Part shown: piece by piece, positions 25,558 through 34,570 of the stretch
Numbering within the stretch: position 1 is the first letter of the stretch
Layout: every line of letters starts with the position of its first letter
Assembly (NCBI RefSeq): GCF_011801145.1
Contig: NZ_CP046172.1
Coordinates: forward strand, 2,046,001 to 2,110,000
Source: Nocardia arthritidis
GTDB lineage: Bacteria; Actinomycetota; Actinomycetes; Mycobacteriales; Mycobacteriaceae
Length of the DNA: 64,000 bases
Direction: 5' to 3'
Position numbers and translations under genes: made by a program
The notes under the pieces: model-generated
Seen by the model: only the letters and a program-made list of their open reading frames with translations
What the model was told of the DNA's origin: nothing
Databases searched by the model: none

Positions 25558-26215
25558 TGGCGTTTGCCTCTCACACCAACGCCTTCGCCGACTTGCCGAC
25601 CGCTGAATCCTTCGGCAACGCAACAACTCCCAAGACCGAGACGAAACAGCCGCCGAAGAACGGCACTCCGAAAGAGAACCGGCAGCGGTTGGATTCGCTG
25701 ACCACGCAAGAGCAGGACGCGATCCCCATCATCCAACCCGCTTCGGTCGGCAACCGGGACGGCCTACCCGCCGACAGTCGGCCTAGTTGAGGAACGTTCG
25801 ATCTCTGCGACCTTGTTGGTTCCCAGCGATAGGGCTCGGTGAATTGCGCTGCCACTCTTGCCCTCGGCGAACGATCTTGACGCGGTTCAGCCAGCGGGTC
25901 CTCGGCCCAGATCGCGTCGATCAGGACGCTTTGCTCGACCGCGCGCCCGCCCGCGAGCACCAACCGCACCAGCAGCCCCGCAATCGGGATCCAGGAACTG
26001 CCAGGACTGCGTCACCGCGAGACTGTCGAAAGGCATCGAGCAGCGCGAGGCGAGGCCGCTCATCCTCATCCACCGGTCGATTTTCGCGCAGATGTTCCTG
26101 ACTCCGCCAACTCGAGCGATATAGGGCTTTCGCCGTCCGCGCCGTACTTCGGCAGGTAGATCCGCGAATGCCGTTGCGCTACACCGCATCACATCGCCGC
26201 TACAGCACCCCGGTC
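25558..26215. other. Degenerate stretch with no supported gene
   Basis: Several short frames on both strands cross each other here, none with a binding site or family signature. The segment follows the kinase gene and leads into IS3-type debris, so I read it as decayed mobile-element DNA. A text such as LVLAGGRAVEQSVLIDAIW on the minus strand faintly resembles regulator domains but is too short to call. Confidence 0.4.
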
Positions 26216-26314
26216 GTGCTGAGCTACCGTCGTCGGCGTCGAACCGCCCTCGGCTGTTGGACGCCGATCGAATACGAGACCTTCATGACCCCACCGGCCG
26301 GTCAGGCCGGGTGA
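26216..26314 (+). pseudogene. IS3-family transposase C-terminal fragment
   Basis: Translation gives VLSYRRRRRTALGCWTPIEY followed by ETFM and ends at TGA 26314. The order YRRRRRTALG-xx-TP-x-EYE matches the C-terminal end of IS3-type OrfB transposases (NRRRxHSALGxxTPxEYE), with a His to Thr change. Upstream parts are missing or out of frame. Confidence 0.5.
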
Positions 26315-26357
26315 TCGAACCTATCACCCGGTCGTGCAGCAGTCCCCATAGCGAATT

Positions 26358-26597
26358 TCAGCAGCCGCTGGACTCGGCCCCTCCGCCTCGCGGCGCGATG
26401 ATCGGGCCGTTGGTCCCGTCGGGTAGGCGTTGCGACACCGACGTGTACGTACTTATCGTGAACATGCGGTCGCCCAATGGATTCCAGTAGCGCAGATCGG
26501 TCAGCCACCCACGTAGCCGCGCGCGTACCGGGAGCCGCACCGACACCAGCGTCCCTCCCACCGCGGGAATCGGCTCACGGCGTACGTAGTGCTCCAT
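26358..26597 (-). CDS. Hypothetical small protein (weak)
   Basis: A 79-residue frame starting MEHYVRREPIPAVGGTLVSV reads as a plausible compact protein, with WLTDLRYWNPLGDRMFT in the middle and a glycine-rich end. There is no Shine-Dalgarno before ATG 26597, and the region is surrounded by mobile-element debris. I list it with low certainty. Confidence 0.3.
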   Translation of the reverse strand: MEHYVRREPIPAVGGTLVSVRLPVRARLRGWLTDLRYWNPLGDRMFTISTYTSVSQRLPDGTNGPIIAPRGGGAESSGC

Positions 26598-26910
26598 AAA
26601 TCAAGCATCGCTGCTCGGACTCACCGAGGAAAGACCCCGAAAATCTCAGCAAAGGTCAACCTTCAAAAGTTGCCGCAAACCTCGCGAAGGGCCGAATACC
26701 TTTGCGCCACACCCATCTCGCTGCCGCAGCAGCATCTCCGCCGGGCGCGCTGAGTCGGTGCGGAACCGTGGGTGTCAGCGCCGTGGGCTGTCGTGTCAGT
26801 GCCGTGTGCGGTGTGAGCGGCCCGGCTCACCCTTTGCCTGTTGGAAGAGAACAGGTTTCGGAAAGGAAATCATCTCATGTAGGACGTAGCGATTGTGGGC
26901 GTGCCTGGGT

Positions 26911-26938
26911 GGCGCGAGACATTGTCAAATCCTGTGGA
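26911..26938. repeat. IS256-type terminal sequence, solitary copy
   Basis: GCGAGACATTGTCAAATCC followed by TGTGGAT closely repeats, in the same orientation, the end of the IS256-type remnant at 27791-27817 (one base less in the A run). It is the outer end of an IS256-like element with no transposase next to it. Confidence 0.5.
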
Positions 26939-26988
26939 TGTGCTTGCCACACCGGGTGCTGAGACAATGCTCTGCGGGCGGTGCAAAG

Positions 26989-27522
26989 TCAGTAGCTCCC
27001 GTACGGCGGCGGATATGGCGAACTGGAGGGTTGTCGTCTGGCGGCGATCCATCGGCCGGTAGGTGTGGCAGCGGTGAGGCCGAGGATTGCTCCAGACAGA
27101 CCGAGGGTAGCCACGCCGATGATGGGGCTGTAGCCGACGGTGCTGACCAGGCCGCCGACCACCCCCAATACCGAGACTGCCATCAGCAGCGCGCGGCCAG
27201 CGGTCTTGCGGGCAAACAGAAGTAACGCGCCGAGCACCCATAGCAAGGCAACGCCACCACTGATCGCTCCCGCAGTTTGAATCGCCCATCGCGAATCGCC
27301 GGGCGCATGGCTGGAGTTGATGATGGCGATAAACGCACCGATCACGCCGAGCAGCCCAAGGATCAATCCGAGGATTCCGGCCGTGACTGCCGTTGCTCCG
27401 GAAGGGGGCTCCGGTGCCAGGTAACCAGCAGGTGGCCCGTACGCCGGTGGCGGGGGATACATCGGCCGGGGCGGCTGAAACCTCTGCGGCGGTTGATAGT
27501 TCGGCTGTCCGTACGGGTTCAT
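26989..27522 (-). CDS. Proline-rich N-terminus membrane protein (DUF4190-like)
   Basis: The 177-residue protein (ATG 27522, GGGGAGAG upstream) starts MNPYGQPNYQPPQRFQPPRP, a proline/tyrosine-rich cytoplasmic segment, followed by four hydrophobic helices (TAVTAGILGLILGLLGVIGA, GGVALLWVLGALLLF, ALLMAVSVLGVVGGLV, IIGVATLGLSGAILGL) and a short PYPPPYGSY tail. This is the layout of small actinomycete DUF4190-type proteins often linked to growth or secretion. It lies between two IS256-type ends in the same orientation. Confidence 0.65.
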   Translation of the reverse strand: MNPYGQPNYQPPQRFQPPRPMYPPPPAYGPPAGYLAPEPPSGATAVTAGILGLILGLLGVIGAFIAIINSSHAPGDSRWAIQTAGAISGGVALLWVLGALLLFARKTAGRALLMAVSVLGVVGGLVSTVGYSPIIGVATLGLSGAILGLTAATPTGRWIAARRQPSSSPYPPPYGSY

Positions 27523-27790
27523 CGACTCTCTCCCCTTCGTTCCGATGGATTCTACGTAGGCTTCACGCGCACCTCGAATCGTGCCTCCGCTGCGGTCACG
27601 CGGGCGAGGGTTCGGAGTGTTCCAACGCCACGCGACACCACGCGGTCGGCGCCACCGACCCTCCATCCACGTGCCGACCGAGCCTGGAATCCGCTGTGCG
27701 ATCTCAACTCCGGCGGACAGCTGATGTGAAGAGTTCACCTCCCAGGGGTAAGGCCCGCGCTGGGGCCCTGATGCACCGCGACGAGATGCC

Positions 27791-27817
27791 GGGAGATATT
27801 GTCGAAATCCTGTGGAT
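27791..27817. repeat. IS256-type terminal sequence of the transposase remnant
   Basis: GGGAGATATTGTCGAAATCC followed by TGTGGAT lies directly after the transposase stop codon (minus strand). It is the right end of the remnant element; the other end has been lost at about 28450. Confidence 0.55.
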
Positions 27818-28450
27818 CAGCCAGTTTCAGGCGACCACCGTTCCGGCGGTATCGGCCGCGCCGGTTGAGGCGGGGTGATCTCGCGCGGCCGTTCGAGGAG
27901 CTTGCCTTTGTGGAACAGCGCTCCGGTGCGGACGAGAGCACGAGTTCGGGTGCGTTGACCTTGTGCCAGCGGGCCTGGGTGGCTTCGATCAGCTTGTAGG
28001 CCATGGCAATTCCGGCGGCGCGAGAGCCCGGCCCCTTGGTGACCTTGGTTCGCAACCGTACCGAAGCGAAGGTCGACTCGATCGGATTTGTGGTGCGCAG
28101 GTGGATCCAGTGCTCGGCCGGGTATTTGAAGAACTCGAGCAGCACGTCGAAATCATCGTTGACCTTCGCGACAGCTTTGGGATACTTTGCGCCGTAATCG
28201 ATTTCGAACGCTTTCACCGCGATCTGGGCCTTATCGATATCCTCGGCCATGTAGATGTCCTTCATCGCCGTGATAGCGCCGGGCTGTGCCGATTTCGGCA
28301 GCGCAGCAAGAACATTCGCCGATTTGTGAAACCAGCAACGCTGCTCACGGGTGGTCGGGAACACATCCCGCAGTGCGTTCCAGAACCCGAGCGCGCCGTC
28401 GCCGATCGCCAGTACCGGTGCTGTCATGCCACGTCGGCGGCAAGATGGGC
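27817..28450 (-). pseudogene. IS256-family transposase, 5'-truncated and frameshifted
   Basis: The translation from about 28450 reads SCRRRGMTAPVLAIGDGALG, then FPTTREQRCWFHKSANVLAA and LRTTNPIESTFASVRLRT. These are hallmarks of Mutator/IS256 transposases (RCWFHK; TNPIEStfa). About half of the protein, including the first catalytic Asp, is missing at the 5' end. Near 27930 the frame shifts: the correct end, ALVRTGALFHKGKLLERP, continues in the other frame to TGA at 27817. The gene is therefore dead. Its upstream cut lies next to the AbrB-like gene. Confidence 0.75.
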
Positions 28451-28480
28451 ACGACGGCATGGTGGAAGTGGTCATCGGCA

Positions 28481-28921
28481 TCACCGCTCCAGCAGCCGCA
28501 GACTGGTGCCGAGCAACTCGTCCATCGCCGCTGGCGGATGGATGGCGAGCCGGTTCCGAGACCGGCGGCCGATGAGCAGCACGCGATCCCCAATGAACAG
28601 GCTCACGCGGCGACGGAGCCGGAAGGGGATCCGGAAGAACTCGTCTCCAGTTACGACAGCAACGCCGTCGACCGCCGGACTGGCGACGAGGAGCCCGTGC
28701 TTCTCGCAGCCGATGTCCAGGTGAGTCCCTGGCACCCACCCGAGCCTGGCGAGCAGATGCCGATCCAGGATCCGGCCGGCTTCACCGACTGTTGACATCC
28801 CGTAGACGACGTCGTCGCTGGCGCTTCGTACCCGGACGGGAACCGAGACCGGACCATGAATCAACTCCTGGAGGGGAGCTTGGGGCGGGACGATGGGCGC
28901 GATCATCGCAGCCACCTCCAC
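28481..28921 (-). CDS. AbrB/MazE/SpoVT-like DNA-binding protein
   Basis: The 146-residue protein has VYGMSTVGEAGRILDRHLLA in the middle, then GWVPGTHLDIGCEKHGLLV and RIPFRLRRRVSLFIGDRVLL, which matches the actinomycete AbrB/MazE-domain proteins with two swapped-hairpin motifs. The C-terminus (IHPPAAMDELLGTSLRLLER) fits relatives but sits at the IS256 break, so a few residues may be replaced. Relatives often stand next to integrase genes or toxins; no toxin partner is visible here, so the gene may be an orphan antitoxin or regulator. Confidence 0.55.
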   Translation of the reverse strand: MEVAAMIAPIVPPQAPLQELIHGPVSVPVRVRSASDDVVYGMSTVGEAGRILDRHLLARLGWVPGTHLDIGCEKHGLLVASPAVDGVAVVTGDEFFRIPFRLRRRVSLFIGDRVLLIGRRSRNRLAIHPPAAMDELLGTSLRLLER

Positions 28922-28954
28922 CCCGGGAGTGCGGTGCCGCCCGACGGTGCCATG

Positions 28955-29080
28955 GAATCCGGCGTAGGCGTCAGAAGTTTTCGCAGGTCAGTTGCTATCG
29001 CCACAGATAACCTCCGTGTGTTCGAGTGCACTCGAACACCGGTCCGTCAGATGTGGCACGTATGCCGGATTTTTGTGCGC
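28955..29080. repeat. 126-bp repeat, copy 1, with 22-bp perfect palindrome
   Basis: This segment matches 37777-37902 over 126 bases without gaps; by hand I count 9 mismatches (about 93% identity). It contains a perfect 22-bp palindrome at 29018-29039 (arms GTGTTCGAGTG and its complement). It begins with GAATCCGGCGTAGG and ends with TGTGCGC, the last bases of which are the first of the tRNA-Leu acceptor strand in the other copy. See copy 2. Confidence 0.75.
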
Positions 29081-29081
29081 C

Positions 29082-29455
29082 TAACTCAAACCCTTTCAAA
29101 TCTGCCGCGTCCCCTGGAACACCTCATCGCCAAGCTTGGCGAGCAGCCTGCTGAGGCAAGTAGTGCTCAACGCAAGAATCTCGTCCACAAGGTCTCATCG
29201 GCGAAGAGTGAGCGACGACCGTACAAGCCGAACCGGAAGCTGTCACCGGAAGAAGTACAGAATCTGGTGGCCCGTTATGAAGCGGGGATGTCGATCGCTG
29301 ATCTTGCTCGTCAGTTCGGAATGCATACCCAGACGGTTGATTGTCATCTGAAACGACAAGGCGTTCAAAAGCGTGGAACTTTCAAGTTATCCCGTGAGCA
29401 AGTCGCTGAGGGAGTAGATCTTTACGCCGATGGCTGGTCGACCATAGAGATTGCC
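29082..29455 (+). pseudogene. Helix-turn-helix protein (recombinase-tail-like), truncated
   Basis: The frame reads KLSPEEVQNLVARYEAGMSI, then ADLARQFGMHTQTVDCHLKR, then KLSREQVAEGVDLYADGWS: two helix-turn-helix units in tandem, as in the C-terminal ends of actinomycete resolvase/recombinase-type proteins. The 5' end meets the 126-bp repeat with no clear start codon, and near 29450 the coding sequence runs into the 3' end of the cutinase gene on the other strand. Both ends are therefore lost. Confidence 0.5.
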
Positions 29456-29977
29456 GGGAAACAACGGCGCGTTCGGATTCCGCGTCGGATCAGCGAAAAG
29501 TGCTGCGCCAGCGACTTTCTCGGCAGGTATAAGACCGTGTCCCTGGCCGACTTCCTGCACGAACATCGACGCCACATGCGAGCCCTGTGAGTACCCGACA
29601 ATCGCAAAATCGGTGTTCGGGCATCGAGTTGCTTCGTCGCGCACCATATGCCGCGTGCGCTCGATACCCCCGGTGACCGACTCCGAATACGGCACGGCCG
29701 CACCGCCGTTCACGCCACCGAACGCCGCTTGATACGGCACGTATGCACGATCGACCTTACCTGCGGCCCGAACCATCAACGGCCCCAATACCGCATCTCC
29801 GAGGAACCCGGAATCGGTGTGCGGGTCGGCATCCGGCGCCGACTCCCGGTGCCCTGCACCCCAACCACGAACAACGGCATACACGCTCGCGAATCCGGCG
29901 GCTGCGCCGAAGCCACCCCGCCCACACTCGCAACCGCGAGCGCCGACACAGTCACCGCAGACAACATGCGCGGCATC
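29450..29977 (-). pseudogene. Cutinase-family secreted esterase, frameshifted and 3'-truncated
   Basis: From ATG 29977 the frame gives a signal peptide (MPRMLSAVTVSALAVASVGG, ending VASAQ) and CMPLFVVGVQGTG, the start of an actinomycete cutinase. Around 29845 one base is missing, and the rest continues in the next frame: SAPDADPHTDSGFLGDAVLG, GIERTRHMV and VGYSQGSHVAS with the catalytic Ser. The 3' end stops after FADPTRNPNAPLFPG, where the sequence joins the HTH remnant, so the catalytic Asp/His end is gone. An IS21-type element sits 10 bases upstream of the start. The gene is dead. Confidence 0.75.
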
Positions 29978-30151
29978 AGAACCTTCTGTCGGCTGCCAGG
30001 AGGAAGGGACCACTTCGGAGCCGGTTTTGCCATGAGTATGGGACCACCCTGTTTGCCACTGATGGGACCACCTGACTAGCGGTTTTGCCAGTTATGGGAC
30101 CACCCGGCGTGGCTTCGGGGCTTCCGGTCGCTCGGCCGCTGTATTGGCCAG

Positions 30152-31699
30152 ATGAGCTACCGGGAGGTTTCGGTGATCGAGATCAGGGAGATGCTGCGGC
30201 TATGGCTGCAGGGTCGCGGCTTGCGGGAGGTGGCCCGGCTGTCGGGCACTGACCGCAAGACGGTGCGCCGGTATGTCGAGCGAGCGCAGTCGTGTGGCGT
30301 GGACCGCGACGAGGGTGTGGAGCAGTTGACCGATGAGCTGCTGGCGGCGGTGATCGCCGGGGTTCGCAGGTCTCGACCGAACGGTAAGAGCGATGTGTGG
30401 GAGACACTCGCCGGTCAGTCCGAGCAGATCAAACAATGGCTGGATCAGGGCCTGACCCTGACCAAGATTCATATTCTGCTGGCCCGCCGTGGCGTGGTGG
30501 TGTCGTATCGGACGTTGAACCGTTACGCCACAACGGAATTGGGGTTCGGGAAGCGGCGCACGACCGTGCGGGTGGCCGACTGCGAACCCGGTGCGGAAGT
30601 GCAGGTCGACTTCGGCCGGCTCGGGTTGCTGACCGACGTCGAGGGCCGTCGCCGGGTGGTGAAGGGTCTGATCTTCACCGCGGTGTATTCGCGGCACATG
30701 TTCGTCTTCCCGACCTACCGGGAAACACTCAACGACGTCATCGCCGGATTCGAAGCGGCGTGGGTGTTCTTCGACGGTGTGTTCGCTGTCGCGATCCCGG
30801 ACAATATGAAAGCCATCGTCGACCGGGCGAACGCGACAGATCCCCGGTTGAACGATTCGTTCCGCGAATATGCCGAGTCTCGTGGGTTCGTGGTTGATCC
30901 GGCGCGGATCCGCAGCCCGCAGGACAAGCCCCGCGTCGAACGCTGTGTTCCTTACGCACGGTCGAATTTCTTTGCCGGAGAACAATTCCGAGACCTGGCC
31001 GACTGCCGGGAACGCGCGCAGCGGTGGTGCCGGGAGACCGCGGGAATGAGAATACATGGCACCACGCGACTACGTCCGGCCGAAGTGTTCACCACCGACG
31101 AGCACCCGAAGCTGAAACCGTTGCCCGACACTGCCTTCGATATTCCGACCTGGGTGAACCCGAAGGTCGCCCCGGACCGGCATGTTCAGATTTGTCAGGC
31201 GCTCTACAGCATTCCCGGTGATCTCGTCGGGCAGCGCCTGTCCGCCCGCGTCGACTCGCAGACGGTGAAGCTCTACTTCCGTGGCGAGTTGATCAAGGTC
31301 CACCCCCGAGTCGGAGCCGGTCGCCGCCAAACCGATCCGGCCGACCTGCCCAGCGAGCTCACCGCCTATGCGATGCGAGACCTGAATACGTTGCAACGCA
31401 AAGCATTCGATCACGGCGCTCATGTCGGTTCCTATGCGGCGGCGGTCCTCGAGCATCCACTGCCCTGGACGAAGATGCGGCAGGTCTACCGGCTGCTCGG
31501 GCTGGTGCGCCGCCACGGCGCCGACGCCGTCGACGATGCCTGCCGCCGAGCACTGGACGCCGAGGTCGTCGACGTCGGCGTCATCGACCGCATGCTCACC
31601 CGCGCCACCACCGGTCAGCAGCTGACGCTGCTGCCGCCACCGGCTCCGTCCCGGTTCGTCCGTTCCACCACCGATTTCGCGGTCAGGAGGCCGTCATGA
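30152..31699 (+). CDS. istA: IS21-family transposase IstA
   Basis: The 515-residue protein starts with a helix-turn-helix (IREMLRLWLQGRGLREVARL SG-type) that would bind the end repeats. A retroviral-integrase core follows: VQVDFGRLG with the first Asp, FDGVFAVAIPDNMKAIVDR with the second Asp, and RSPQDKPRVERCV with the Glu. It performs the DNA cutting and joining steps, with IstB as partner. It overlaps istB by 4 bases (ATGA). Confidence 0.9.
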   Translation: MSYREVSVIEIREMLRLWLQGRGLREVARLSGTDRKTVRRYVERAQSCGVDRDEGVEQLTDELLAAVIAGVRRSRPNGKSDVWETLAGQSEQIKQWLDQGLTLTKIHILLARRGVVVSYRTLNRYATTELGFGKRRTTVRVADCEPGAEVQVDFGRLGLLTDVEGRRRVVKGLIFTAVYSRHMFVFPTYRETLNDVIAGFEAAWVFFDGVFAVAIPDNMKAIVDRANATDPRLNDSFREYAESRGFVVDPARIRSPQDKPRVERCVPYARSNFFAGEQFRDLADCRERAQRWCRETAGMRIHGTTRLRPAEVFTTDEHPKLKPLPDTAFDIPTWVNPKVAPDRHVQICQALYSIPGDLVGQRLSARVDSQTVKLYFRGELIKVHPRVGAGRRQTDPADLPSELTAYAMRDLNTLQRKAFDHGAHVGSYAAAVLEHPLPWTKMRQVYRLLGLVRRHGADAVDDACRRALDAEVVDVGVIDRMLTRATTGQQLTLLPPPAPSRFVRSTTDFAVRRPS

Positions 31700-32511
31700 G
31701 CGCCACTCGCCGTCCCGCCGCCGACCCGGCGGTCAAACCGATCGAGATCACCCCGGAGCTGAAGTCGCTGATGCGCAGGCTCAAGCTCGGCCAGCTCCTG
31801 GACACCCTCCCCGAGCGGTTGGCGTTGGCACGGTCGAATCGGCTGCCGCACCACGATTTCCTGGAAATGCTGTTCGCCGACGAGGTCGCCCGCCGCGACC
31901 GGCAATCCGAGCAACGCCGCGCCAAGACCGCCCACCTGGACCCGCAGATGCACCTGGCGGCATGGGACGACTCGACCGCGGTCACCTTCGACCGCGAACT
32001 CTGGGCCGAACTCACCTCGATGAGGTTCCTCGCCGACGCCTACAACGTATTGATCATGGGGCCGGTCGGGGTCGGAAAGACGTTCCTGGCCAACGCATTA
32101 GGACACATCGCGGTCCGCCGCCACCACACTGTTCACACCGAACGCGCCGACAAACTGTTCAAACGACTGCGCGGAGCACGCCTCGACAGCAGCTACGAAG
32201 ACGAGATGCGCAAACTGCACCGCGTCGACTTGCTGATCATCGATGACCTGGCCCTGCACCGACTCGAAGCACCCGAGACCAACGACTTCTACGAACTGAT
32301 CGTCGAGCGCCACCGCAAGGCCTCCACGGTGATCACCAGCAACCGGGAACCTCCGGAGATCCTGACCATGATGGCCGACCCACTGCTGGCGCAATCGGCG
32401 ATGGACCGGCTCCAGTCCGCGGCCTACGAACTCGTCGTCGAGGGCGAATCCTACCGGCAACGGCAGAAGCCCCGCCGCGGCAAACCAGCCGATCCGGCCC
32501 ACTCGGATTGA
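31696..32511 (+). CDS. istB: IS21-family helper ATPase IstB
   Basis: The 271-residue protein is an AAA+ ATPase with Walker A GPVGVGKTFLANALG, Walker B DLLIIDDLAL and a sensor stretch STVITSNREP. It belongs to the DnaC/IstB group and helps the transposase select the target. Its start ATG 31696 overlaps the istA stop. The tail is basic. Confidence 0.9.
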   Translation: MSATRRPAADPAVKPIEITPELKSLMRRLKLGQLLDTLPERLALARSNRLPHHDFLEMLFADEVARRDRQSEQRRAKTAHLDPQMHLAAWDDSTAVTFDRELWAELTSMRFLADAYNVLIMGPVGVGKTFLANALGHIAVRRHHTVHTERADKLFKRLRGARLDSSYEDEMRKLHRVDLLIIDDLALHRLEAPETNDFYELIVERHRKASTVITSNREPPEILTMMADPLLAQSAMDRLQSAAYELVVEGESYRQRQKPRRGKPADPAHSD

Positions 32512-32617
32512 CCAACAGCCCGATCGTCGGCCACCATCAGCACACGGCCCGCGACCGGACCCAACCCGGTCCCATGCTCATGGCAACCCAATGGTCCCTT
32601 CAGGCTGGCAGGCGACA

Positions 32618-33460
32618 CCTTCCGCCGCTCAGCGAGACAACTCGTCATTTGAACGCCTCCCTCCCACAACAGATCCCGTCAGAACGAAGAGGGCACGACG
32701 GTGCACGCGGACGTGACAGCGCCAAGCAAGGTGCAGCAACGGACTCCTGCACCTGCCCCGGACAGGGGATCACTCAGATGGATTGATGGAAGATGACGCG
32801 CGAAACACGTTCCATGGCAAAGGAAGTGGTCGCGCCTTCGGGTTCTGTCATCACAGTTCCCCGGAATGCTCCGCCGCCTCGGCGCATCGCCGAAACGTCT
32901 TGGAGCGGTACTGCCCCGCAGCTCGGGCTAAACCTCGTTTGCTGAGGGTGTGCCCGCACTGGGTAGGGCCAGTTAGACCTACTGATGTGACGCTCGCAAC
33001 AAAAATTCTTCAGCTGTGGTGCGTCTAGCCGCGAAATAGGCGGCAAAATGCTGTCCAACCAGGCAAAGCACGGGACGAGGCTTGTCTCCAATTCGATGGC
33101 ATCCCGCAGTCGGAACTCGTTCTGGCTCGATGGGTTTGATGCCGACTGTCCTATGCCAGTGATCGTCCTCAAGGTGAGTGCCCTGACCTGCGGTGAGGAA
33201 GTAGGTGCCGATGTTGCGGTGGTTGATGGTCTGGAGGGTGAGTAGTCGATTCCTTCGGGACCGTCGAGGAGTAGGAGGCGTTGTCATCGACAGGCGTCAG
33301 CACCGATCACTTTGCGACACTGAGGGTTACGTTGTAGATGCTACCGCTGGGTGGCGGGTCCGCTGGACGGACTGCGACTGGACGGGTGGGAGACGCGCGG
33401 TCCAGGCTTGTCGACAGGAATCGGTGACGGCCGGTTCGTCGACGAAGGGGAGGGAACACC
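32618..33460. other. Region without supported gene between IS21 and lectin genes
   Basis: About 840 bases. The first part is the original upstream region of the cutinase gene, separated by the IS21 insertion. A minus-strand frame at 32979-33287 (INHRNIGTYFLTAGQGTHLE inside) could be a transposase relic but has no motif I can name, so I do not call it. The last 150 bases lead to the first propeller gene, whose ribosome binding site is GGGGAGGG at about 33447-33454. Confidence 0.4.
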
Positions 33461-34414
33461 ATGCCGTTGTACATGGCCTGGCGCGGGTCGCTGGAGGACC
33501 AAGGGCTATACTGGGCGCAGTGCGAGAACGGCCAGAGCTGGTCCGATCAGCAACTGGCGGTCGGGGGGTCGGCCGATCGTCCCACTCTTGCGAGTTGGCA
33601 GGGGCGTCTCTACATGGCGTGGCGGGGCATCGGATCTGACGACAGCACCAACGACAAAGGTCTGTACTGGGCGAGCTTCGACGGTCGGCAGTGGAGTGAG
33701 CAACAGCGGATCGAAGGCGTCGCTTCCAACTTCGGTCCATCGCTGGTGGCGACGTACGATCGGCTGCATCTGTACTGGAAGGGCTCGACCACCGGCGACG
33801 ACACGGATGACCGGATCTATCACTCGATCTTTGACGGCACGGCATGGTCGCCCCAGCAGGTGCTGTTCGACGGACATGAGATCACCAACCACGCGCCGTC
33901 CGTGACCAGCACCCACACCTCGCGAGTATGGATGGCGGTGAAGGGTCGCGGGGCGGATCAGTCCATCACGTTGTTCTATTCGTCCGATGGAGTTTCGTGG
34001 AACTTCGGCGATGCTGTCCGCGGCCCCGACGGGGGCACACCTCTCGCACCGAGCGTCATCGGCCGAGCCACCTTCGGCGGAGGAGATGACCGGCTGCTGC
34101 TGACGTGGGTGTCGCCGGACTCGGCCGTGCACTGCGCGACTTCTGAGGACAGCGGTCGCCACTGGTCATCGGTCAATATTCCGGCCACCTCCAATGGGAT
34201 CGTGGGGCTGGCGGCCTGGGGATCGGCCGACGCCTACGCTGTCTGGCGCGGGGACAGCGACGACCACAATCTGTACTGGGCCGATACCGAGGGCGGTACG
34301 ACGTGGTTCGATCCGCTCACGAACGCGCCCCTTGCCGGAGGCGATCGGCTCATACCTTTCCGCGCATCGGTCGTCGGTCCCGCGATGGCCGCGTACGGCA
34401 CCATGTGGAAATGA
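33461..34414 (+). CDS. Beta-propeller (lectin-like) repeat protein
   Basis: The 317-residue protein has no signal peptide. It contains five to six repeats of about 50-55 residues, each of the form LYMAWRG-x-GLYWA-x-DG-x-W-x-QQ (for example LYMAWRGSLEDQGLYWAQ, then KGLYWASFDGRQWSEQQ, then LHLYWKGSTTGDDTDDRIYH). This is the text of BNR-like or fungal-lectin-like propellers that bind sugars. I cannot name the family. The next protein in the same direction, 156 bases downstream, is also a propeller. The two form a candidate lectin pair in the island. Confidence 0.7.
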   Translation: MPLYMAWRGSLEDQGLYWAQCENGQSWSDQQLAVGGSADRPTLASWQGRLYMAWRGIGSDDSTNDKGLYWASFDGRQWSEQQRIEGVASNFGPSLVATYDRLHLYWKGSTTGDDTDDRIYHSIFDGTAWSPQQVLFDGHEITNHAPSVTSTHTSRVWMAVKGRGADQSITLFYSSDGVSWNFGDAVRGPDGGTPLAPSVIGRATFGGGDDRLLLTWVSPDSAVHCATSEDSGRHWSSVNIPATSNGIVGLAAWGSADAYAVWRGDSDDHNLYWADTEGGTTWFDPLTNAPLAGGDRLIPFRASVVGPAMAAYGTMWK

Positions 34415-34570
34415 CCAGGCGCCGGTCGATTTCGTGACGCGGATGAGCAACGGGGTTGCACCGGCTGCTTCGGGTTCAACAGGGAGGATCCCCAGGTCTA
34501 GGGATATCGGCGGGCCGCACGGGCGGACAAGGGTTGGGGGCAGCTCAACTCGCGAAAAGAGGTAATTATC

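Larger units (their letters stand above)
29988..32617 (+). mobile_element. Complete IS21-family insertion sequence (2630 bp)
   Basis: The element ends in inverted repeats (TGTCGGCTGCCAG on the left, complement of TGTCGCCTGCCAG on the right) and is flanked by the 5-bp direct repeat CCTTC (29983-29987 and 32618-32622). Inside both ends are copies of a TTTGCCA-N3to5-ATGGGACCACC motif: three at the left (30026-30049, 30053-30073, 30084-30106) plus the shorter outer TGCCAG-AGGGACCAC, and two at the right (about 32568-32588, 32591-32610). Multiple end repeats and an istA-istB gene pair are typical of IS21. It looks intact. Confidence 0.9.

Noticed and set aside
25571..25969. Possible SARP/BTAD-like fragment (LVLAGGRAVEQSVLIDAIW)
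   Set aside because: The resemblance is short, and the surrounding frame has no other features of a regulator.
32979..33287. Possible transposase relic on the minus strand
   Set aside because: It reads smoothly but has no motif I can assign to a family, so I do not call it.
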